In this document: in pieces, positions 58,123 through 64,000 of the stretch
How positions within the stretch are numbered: position 1 is the stretch's first letter
Layout of the letters: every line of letters begins with the position of its first letter
Source of the DNA: Paraglaciecola sp. L3A3
GTDB lineage: Bacteria > Pseudomonadota > Gammaproteobacteria > Enterobacterales > Alteromonadaceae
Assembly (NCBI RefSeq): GCF_009796765.1
Contig: NZ_CP047023.1
Location: 1,285,501 to 1,349,500, forward strand
Reading direction: 5' to 3'
Length of the DNA stretch: 64,000 nucleotides
Notes under the pieces: generated by a model
What the model was told of the DNA's origin: nothing
The model's input: the letters and a program-made list of their open reading frames with translations, nothing else
The model's database searches: none
Position numbers and translations under genes: made by a program

Positions 58123-61086
58123 ATGAAACATTCAATTTTTACGAAAACACAAGTGGCTTTAAGTCTTTCTTCTATATTTGCGGTTGCCGCAAGTCAGACA
58201 TTATATGCTCAAGAGTCTAGTTCTAATCAATTACAAACCGCCGATTCTGAAGTCATCGAAGTACGTGGTATTAGAGGCAGTTTATTACGCTCTATGAATT
58301 TGAAGCGAGATGCTTCTGGTGTGATGGACGTTATTTCTGCGGAAGACATGGGGAAATTTCCTGATACTAATTTGGCAGAGTCTTTACAGCGTATTACCGG
58401 CGTAACCGTTAGCCGAGCAAATGGTGAGGGTAGTCAAATTACAGTACGTGGTTTTGGCCCTGAATTTAATTTGATTACCTTAAACGGACGGCAAATGCCT
58501 GGTACAGGTAACTCACGTTCTTATAGCTTAGAAAATCTATCTTCTGAAGGTGTCACTGCTCTTGAAGTACAAAAAACAGCTCGTGCTGAATTGCCAAGTG
58601 GTGGTTTAGGTGCAACAGTAAATATTGTTACTACTAAACCATTGGCCAGCCCTGGTGAAAAGTATTCTATTTCGGGTAAAACTATAATGGATACATCAAA
58701 TGAAGAAGGAAATGATGTTACACCTGAATTATCAGCTGTTTATAGCAACACCTTTGCTGATGAAACATTTGGTGTAGCCTTTTCGTTTAATCACCATAGG
58801 CGTGATTTTCAACAGCAATCAGCTGGTATTCAAGGTTGGCAGGCTAATGTAGATTTGCCTGAATTAGCCGCTGAAAACGTGATTGATGCAAGGCCTCTAG
58901 ATGCCGACGGTAATCCTAGTGGCGATTATTTCTTTCCAAGGAATATGGGTTATACCATTGAAAACACACAGCGTGAACGTACTAATGGCCAAGTGACTTT
59001 ACAGTACGCACCTATCGATGACCTAGTGATTTCATTAGATTACACCATGACCGATGCCATAACAGGTAGAAACTCGATTGGATGGGGCATGTGGAATGAC
59101 TATGGCGGAAACATTAACGCTTACGAGCTGGACGAAAATGGTACGGCTATTTTCACTGATATCAGTGGTAACGATGGCTCTTACACTGCCACACGTGCGA
59201 CCACAGAAGTAAAAGAAAAATCAATTGGTTTAAATTTAGCATGGCAAGCCACTAATAACCTGAGCTTAACTTTAGATTATCATGATTCAACTAGTGAAAC
59301 CGATAATGGCGCTGATGACGGCTTAGGCAGTGAGGGCTCATTAAATCTAGGGTCTGATCAACTCATCACTAAAACCTATGATTATCGTACTGGTGATGTC
59401 CCTAGTGCGCAGATCTTCTGGAAAAACGGCACCACAGAATTATCGCCGGGTGAAATAGATTCTCACTTTAGTCAATTTATTCATTCGCCTGGAAAGTCGG
59501 AGGTTGAACAGTTACAAATTGATGGTTCTTGGGACAATACCTTTGATATCCCGCTAGTATCTGTAGATTTTGGGATTGCTCGTACCGAACAAACTATGAG
59601 TGGCTCGAATGCATGGAGTGGGTTAATTGGCGGATTCTTGTTTAATCCAGCATGGCCTGAAATATTCCCTGACGGCATGTTTACGCGCAATAGTACCGAT
59701 GATTTTTTAAGTGCAATCGATGGTGGTGGTGCTGATCTTACGCCTAATTATTATTACACCTTTGATTTTGATGAAGTCGTGGCTCGTTCTGAAGCCTTTT
59801 TGACCAATGATGTTTTAGGCGGTGATGATTATTTTGCTACTGATGCCTATCATCCAATGGGGACTTATTCTGAAAGTTCTGTGACTGAAGAGACCAGCAG
59901 TATTTATGTACAATCTTTATGGGAATTTGATTTAGCTGACTTTTTCGTGCAAATGAATGTAGGTGTACGCTACGAAGAAACCGACGTTACCAGCAGTGTA
60001 CTACAGCAAGTACCCACATCAGTTTGGTGGAAAGGCGGCAGCGAATGGCATACTCAATATTTAGATGGTGATAGCAACTTCCTTGAGTTAGAAGGGGAAC
60101 ATGATGTGTTGTTACCTATGTTCGATTTCAAAATAGATTTAACTGACGATTTAGTCGGTAGATTTTCTTGGGGCAAAACCATTGCCCGTGCACCGCTTGG
60201 AAACTTAGCAGGTGGCAGGCAATTGTCAGGTAGCCCTAAAATTGGTTCTCGAAATGGCAGTGAAGGTAATACTAATTTACAGCCTTTTGAATCGACTAAT
60301 TTAGACTTAAGTTTGGAATATTATTATGGCGAAGGTAGTTACGCCGCCATCGGTTATTTCAAAAAAGATGTGAAGAACTTTATTGGTAGTCAAATTGTTT
60401 CAACCACTATTGAAGGCTTTAATGATATATACAAAGGCCCAAGATGGTTGCAAGCCGAAGCTGATTTAGTAGCTGACGGTGTGCAAGCAACCAACGATGC
60501 TATCTTTGCACAGATGCAAGCCAATGGTGCTACTTTAAATGCGCAAGGGTACATTGAACCTGAAGCAGGTGACCCATTAATCGAATGGGACATTAGCCGT
60601 CCGTATAACAGCCCAGATACAAAAACAGTCGATGGGTTTGAGTTAGCGGTACAGCATTTGATTGGTGACACTGGGTTTGGTTTAGGTGCAAATGCTACTT
60701 TTGTTGATGGTGATGTTGAATTTGACGTGACTAGCCTAACGCAGCAAACTCCTCTGACTGGTTTAAGCGATTCTGCCAACTTCCAAGGATTTTACGAGAA
60801 ACATGGTTTATCAGTGAAGGTAACTTACGCTTGGCGTGATGAGTACTTAATTGGTGTTGGACAAAACCAAGGTTCATCTGATAACCCTCCTCAATTCGCC
60901 AAAGCATTTGGCCAATGGGATGTGAGTGTTAACTACGACTTGAACGAAAACCTAACCGTGTTCTTTGATGGCATTAATCTTAACAATGAAACTGAAGAAG
61001 GGTATGGTCGTTATGAAGAGCAGTTCTTGTTTGCTCGTGAATATGGCCCTAGATACATAGTTGGTGCTAGATATAGTTTTAAATAG
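58123..61086 (+). CDS. TonB-dependent outer-membrane receptor
   Basis: A 987-residue receptor. The signal peptide ends near SQTLYAQ; the TonB-box region is SEVIEVRGIRGSL; the plug domain (about 55-170) includes GKFPDTNLAESLQRITGVTV and VRGFGPEFNLITLNGRQMPG; the beta barrel follows and ends in a C-terminal Phe-containing strand (VGARYSFK). It belongs to the large carbohydrate-uptake receptor type (TIGR01782-like) of marine Gammaproteobacteria. Between GH16 and GH3 genes on the same strand, it most likely imports beta-glucan oligosaccharides released by the GH16 enzyme; the substrate is inferred. Confidence 0.93.
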   Translation: MKHSIFTKTQVALSLSSIFAVAASQTLYAQESSSNQLQTADSEVIEVRGIRGSLLRSMNLKRDASGVMDVISAEDMGKFPDTNLAESLQRITGVTVSRANGEGSQITVRGFGPEFNLITLNGRQMPGTGNSRSYSLENLSSEGVTALEVQKTARAELPSGGLGATVNIVTTKPLASPGEKYSISGKTIMDTSNEEGNDVTPELSAVYSNTFADETFGVAFSFNHHRRDFQQQSAGIQGWQANVDLPELAAENVIDARPLDADGNPSGDYFFPRNMGYTIENTQRERTNGQVTLQYAPIDDLVISLDYTMTDAITGRNSIGWGMWNDYGGNINAYELDENGTAIFTDISGNDGSYTATRATTEVKEKSIGLNLAWQATNNLSLTLDYHDSTSETDNGADDGLGSEGSLNLGSDQLITKTYDYRTGDVPSAQIFWKNGTTELSPGEIDSHFSQFIHSPGKSEVEQLQIDGSWDNTFDIPLVSVDFGIARTEQTMSGSNAWSGLIGGFLFNPAWPEIFPDGMFTRNSTDDFLSAIDGGGADLTPNYYYTFDFDEVVARSEAFLTNDVLGGDDYFATDAYHPMGTYSESSVTEETSSIYVQSLWEFDLADFFVQMNVGVRYEETDVTSSVLQQVPTSVWWKGGSEWHTQYLDGDSNFLELEGEHDVLLPMFDFKIDLTDDLVGRFSWGKTIARAPLGNLAGGRQLSGSPKIGSRNGSEGNTNLQPFESTNLDLSLEYYYGEGSYAAIGYFKKDVKNFIGSQIVSTTIEGFNDIYKGPRWLQAEADLVADGVQATNDAIFAQMQANGATLNAQGYIEPEAGDPLIEWDISRPYNSPDTKTVDGFELAVQHLIGDTGFGLGANATFVDGDVEFDVTSLTQQTPLTGLSDSANFQGFYEKHGLSVKVTYAWRDEYLIGVGQNQGSSDNPPQFAKAFGQWDVSVNYDLNENLTVFFDGINLNNETEEGYGRYEEQFLFAREYGPRYIVGARYSFK

Positions 61087-61095
61087 CAGAGTACG

Positions 61096-61137
61096 AAACG
61101 CTCATTTAACTTAATAGTTAGTGGGCGTTTACTTTTT
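61096..61137 (+). terminator. probable terminator after the TonB receptor gene
   Basis: AAACGCTCATTTAACT and AGTTAGTGGGCGTTT form a long imperfect stem (61096-61130), followed by ACTTTTTA. GH3 may then need its own promoter or readthrough. Confidence 0.65.
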
Positions 61138-61225
61138 ATATACTTTTTTATGGGTGTCGATTATTGTTATCTAAGAATACGACAGCCATTTATCTTAATT
61201 AATCATAACTATAAGGCGACTAATT

Positions 61226-63769
61226 GTGATTAAATTAGCGAAAAATGGGCTGCTAATCAGTAGTCTTAGTTTTTTCTTTTTGGCATGTTCAAATAGCCAA
61301 ACGGCAGTAGAATTAGTTCATCCTGAAGCTAAAAATAAAACCAACATATGGCCTAAGATAAACTCAGAAGTCATACAAGATCAAAGTATTGAAACTCGAT
61401 TAGATAACATTTTGTCGGCTATGAGTTTAGAGCAAAAAGTGGCCCAAACTATTCAGCCAGAAATTAGAGATATTTCGGTAGAAGATATGCGCCAATATGG
61501 TTTTGGTTCTTATCTCAATGGTGGCGGCTCATTTCCAAATGGTAATAAACATGCCACTCCACAAGATTGGATTAACCTAGCAGAGCAGATGTATCAAGCA
61601 TCAATAGATGACTCTATAGATGGTTCAACTATTCCTACTATGTGGGGAACCGATGCGGTGCATGGCCACAATAATGTAGTTGGGGCCACATTGTTTCCGC
61701 ATAACATTGGTTTAGGTGCAGCAAATAATCCTGATTTGATAGAAAAAATTGCCACAGTTACGGCCACAGAAGTTATGGTCACAGGGATCGATTGGGTGTT
61801 TGCCCCTACAGTCGCTGTGGTCAGAAATGACAAATGGGGCCGCACGTATGAAGGTTATTCAGAAGATCCAGAAATAGTACGTGCTTACTCGGCTGCTATT
61901 GTTAAGGGTTTGCAAGGCCATGCTGATAAAGATTTTTTAGGCGATAGCCGAGTAATAAGTACAGTAAAACATTTTGTGGGTGATGGTGGAACCGAAAATG
62001 GCGACGACCAAGGCGACAATGTCTCTAGCGAACTAGAGTTGTATAATATTCATGCTCAAGGTTACATGGGCGGTTTGACGACTGGCGCGCAGTCGGTCAT
62101 GGCTTCGTTTAATAGCTGGCATGGCGAAAAATTGCATGGCAATAAATATTTATTGACCGATGTGTTAAAAGACAATATGGGCTTTGACGGCTTTGTAGTA
62201 GGTGACTGGAATGGTCACGGACAAGTCAAAGGTTGCAGTAATGAAAACTGTCCGCAAGCTATGAACGCGGGTTTAGATATTTACATGGTGCCCACTCAAG
62301 CTTGGAAACCTTTGTTCGAAAATATAGTGGCCCAAGTTAAGTCTGGTGTCATTAAGCAATCTAGGTTAGATGATGCTGTACGTCGTATTTTACGGGTTAA
62401 ATTGCGTGCTGGATTGTTCGAAAAAGCCAGCCCAGCTCAACGCCAGTTTTCTGGTAAAACAGAATTGATTGGACAAAAAAGTCACAGAGATGTAGCTAAA
62501 CAAGCAGTTAGAGAATCGTTAGTTTTACTAAAAAATAATGGCAATATTTTACCTTTATCGCCTAAGCAAACTATTTTAGTGGCCGGCGATGCAGCCGATA
62601 ATATTGGCAAACAAGCAGGTGGCTGGACAATTACTTGGCAAGGTACGGGTAACACTAATGCTGATTTTCCAGGTGGTAGCTCAATTTATGCTGGCATAGC
62701 CGCACAGGTGACTGCCGCTGGTGGCACAAGTACCTTAAGTGTTGATGGAACATTTCAAACTAAACCTGACGTAGCCATAGTGGTGTTTGGTGAAGAGCCA
62801 TACGCAGAAGGCCAAGGTGATGTGTTAGATTTAAATTATCAAGCAGAAAACAAAAGGGATCTAGCGTTACTCGAGTCTTTCAAAAAACAAGGTATTCCCA
62901 CAGTTGCAGTGTTTATTTCTGGTCGACCTATGTGGGTTAATGCAGAGCTTAATGCCAGTGATGCTTTTGTGGCAGCATGGTTACCAGGCTCAGAAGGATC
63001 AGCCGTGGCTGATGTATTGTTGGCAGACAACAACAATCAAATTCAACATGATTTTAAAGGCAAGCTGTCTTATTCTTGGCCCATTTCAGCCACTCAAACA
63101 GCCAATCGTTTTGACGCCGACTACTCGCCATTATTTGCTTATGGCTACGGCTTAACTTACACAGATAAAACGCTTGTAGCCAATGACTTATCAACGGTAG
63201 CGGCAGTTACTGCTCAATCGTCGGGATTGCCTGTTTTTGATGGTAAATTGAGTAGCAAATGGAAAATGACATTGTTGTCTGATGGGCAAGAAAATGAGGT
63301 GGCTTCGAATACATTAGCCTTACCTTATATTGCTTATCGCACTATCGATAAAAATATTCAAGAAGATGCCTTTAAATTAGACTTTGCAGGCACTGGCGAA
63401 GCGGGGCTGAAATTTGTATTACAAAACTCTAGCCTATCCGAGATGCTAACTAATGCTTCATCATTGGTGTTAAATGTCAAAACAGCGCAACCTAAAACAA
63501 GCGCTTTATTTGTTAGAATGGCTTGTTCTGGGCAGCAACAAGATAAACCGAACTGTACTCATGGCGTAGATATAAGCCAACAAATAGGCGAGTTAGCTGC
63601 TGATACTTGGACTGATATTACAATTGATATGAAGTGTTTAGTGGAGGGCCTTTCTGCAAATGAAATGGTAGATACTTTAACTATTTATACTGCTCAGAAA
63701 AACATTTTGTCTATCAGTGATGTGAGGTTTATCACTTCAGCAGAAACTAATACTAAGGGTTGTGAGTAA
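61226..63769 (+). CDS. GH3 exo-beta-glucosidase (ExoP-like) lipoprotein
   Basis: An 847-residue protein starting at GTG (AAGGCG ribosome site). The signal peptide has lipobox FFLAC (Cys at about residue 21). The N-terminal TIM-barrel domain carries the nucleophile Asp327 in VVGDWNGHG. The second domain (about 420-640) includes LVLLKNNG and GEEPYAEGQGD. The last ~180 residues resemble the ExoP C-terminal galactose-binding-like domain known from marine exo-1,3/1,4-beta-glucanases. It would release glucose from oligosaccharides brought in by the neighbouring receptor. Length matches ExoP-type enzymes. Confidence 0.93.
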   Translation: MIKLAKNGLLISSLSFFFLACSNSQTAVELVHPEAKNKTNIWPKINSEVIQDQSIETRLDNILSAMSLEQKVAQTIQPEIRDISVEDMRQYGFGSYLNGGGSFPNGNKHATPQDWINLAEQMYQASIDDSIDGSTIPTMWGTDAVHGHNNVVGATLFPHNIGLGAANNPDLIEKIATVTATEVMVTGIDWVFAPTVAVVRNDKWGRTYEGYSEDPEIVRAYSAAIVKGLQGHADKDFLGDSRVISTVKHFVGDGGTENGDDQGDNVSSELELYNIHAQGYMGGLTTGAQSVMASFNSWHGEKLHGNKYLLTDVLKDNMGFDGFVVGDWNGHGQVKGCSNENCPQAMNAGLDIYMVPTQAWKPLFENIVAQVKSGVIKQSRLDDAVRRILRVKLRAGLFEKASPAQRQFSGKTELIGQKSHRDVAKQAVRESLVLLKNNGNILPLSPKQTILVAGDAADNIGKQAGGWTITWQGTGNTNADFPGGSSIYAGIAAQVTAAGGTSTLSVDGTFQTKPDVAIVVFGEEPYAEGQGDVLDLNYQAENKRDLALLESFKKQGIPTVAVFISGRPMWVNAELNASDAFVAAWLPGSEGSAVADVLLADNNNQIQHDFKGKLSYSWPISATQTANRFDADYSPLFAYGYGLTYTDKTLVANDLSTVAAVTAQSSGLPVFDGKLSSKWKMTLLSDGQENEVASNTLALPYIAYRTIDKNIQEDAFKLDFAGTGEAGLKFVLQNSSLSEMLTNASSLVLNVKTAQPKTSALFVRMACSGQQQDKPNCTHGVDISQQIGELAADTWTDITIDMKCLVEGLSANEMVDTLTIYTAQKNILSISDVRFITSAETNTKGCE

Positions 63770-63795
63770 ACTCTTAGATAAAGAGAAAGAAGCAA

Positions 63796-63819
63796 GGTTA
63801 AGCACATGTGTGCTTAGCC
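63796..63819. terminator. hairpin between the GH3 gene and the convergent partial gene
   Basis: GGTTAAGCACA-TG-TGTGCTTAGCC is nearly perfect. It lacks a strong T-run on either strand; a weak bidirectional terminator is likely. Confidence 0.5.
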
Positions 63820-64000
63820 TTAGAGAACGGTAAATTGGCGTATTAAGTTATGGTAAACATTATGCAGACGATCTAATTCACCACGGCTCGCGTTTTGATT
63901 TTTGACTAACTCTTGAATACTTTGATCTAACTGGTATAAGGTATTTCTAAGATTACTGTCGGCTACCATACTCTGCATCCAAGTAATCGCTGCTAAGCGA
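63820..64000 (-). CDS. C-terminus of an unidentified protein (partial)
   Basis: The minus strand is open from the window edge to a TAA at 63820-63822, giving about 59 residues: a predicted all-helical, Gln/Asn/Leu-rich segment including WMQSMVADSNLRNTLYQLDQ and RLHNVYHNLIRQFTVL at the end. It converges on the GH3 gene. I do not recognise the family, and the start lies beyond the window. Confidence 0.6.
   Translation of the reverse strand, partial: RLAAITWMQSMVADSNLRNTLYQLDQSIQELVKNQNASRGELDRLHNVYHNLIRQFTVL

Overview
This 64 kb window is chromosomal DNA of an AT-rich marine gammaproteobacterium. The layout (rsxABCDGE-nth, tgt-yajC-secDF, trmJ-cysE-iscRSUA-hscBA-fdx, and a laminarin-type GH16/TonB receptor/GH3 locus) points to Alteromonadales, most likely a Glaciecola/Paraglaciecola-like Alteromonadaceae. 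That assignment rests on gene content and protein style, not on a database search. I see no transposase, integrase, phage gene or CRISPR array.

Region by region. Bases 1-10065 (minus) are one uninterrupted reading frame for a giant secreted Ig/cadherin-like repeat protein. It has a signal peptide, seven ~107-residue repeats and 3.4 nearly identical 450-residue (1350 bp) tandem repeats, and its C-terminus lies outside the window. Bases 10.4-14.5 kb carry HupE/UreJ, YwbE, a Kef-type K+/H+ antiporter, a peroxiredoxin-like protein and a small lipoprotein. Bases 14.6-17.0 kb hold a decayed copy of the 3' end of nth, a sigma factor/membrane-protein pair, and the intact nth. Bases 17.1-23.0 kb are the complete rsxABCDGE electron-transport operon. 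Bases 23.1-31.4 kb form a tRNA-rich stretch: 2 tRNA-Asn, MATE pump, uvrB, 3 tRNA-Val interleaved with 5 tRNA-Val-derived relics, gltX, tRNA-Ala and 2 tRNA-Glu, followed by an attachment-site-like duplication of a tRNA-Glu 3' end.

Bases 31.9-36.4 kb are tgt-yajC-secD-secF. Then come an M16 protease lipoprotein, a convergent Hpt-REC-REC-GGDEF protein, suhB, and divergently trmJ-cysE followed by the Isc iron-sulfur cluster operon with two tandem IscR operators. Bases 49.5-52 kb carry a LytS/LytTR two-component pair and a MarR regulator. putP and proB follow. Bases 55.4-63.8 kb are a beta-glucan (laminarin-like) utilisation locus: GH16 lipoprotein, TonB-dependent receptor and GH3 lipoprotein. A partial minus-strand gene runs off the right edge.

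The most interesting structure lies outside the ordinary genes: (a) two copies of a ~225-230 bp MITE-like element with terminal inverted repeats, an inner hairpin that covaries between copies, and a GACT target duplication on one copy; (b) a sigma-factor cassette bracketed by an intact and a decayed nth 3' end, which suggests insertion with regeneration of the target gene end; (c) an array of five 81-nt tRNA-Val-derived units lacking a 3' acceptor strand; (d) a 75-bp exact duplication starting in the T-loop of tRNA-Glu that encloses a 180-bp string of hairpins; (e) recently homogenised 1350-bp repeats in the giant surface protein.
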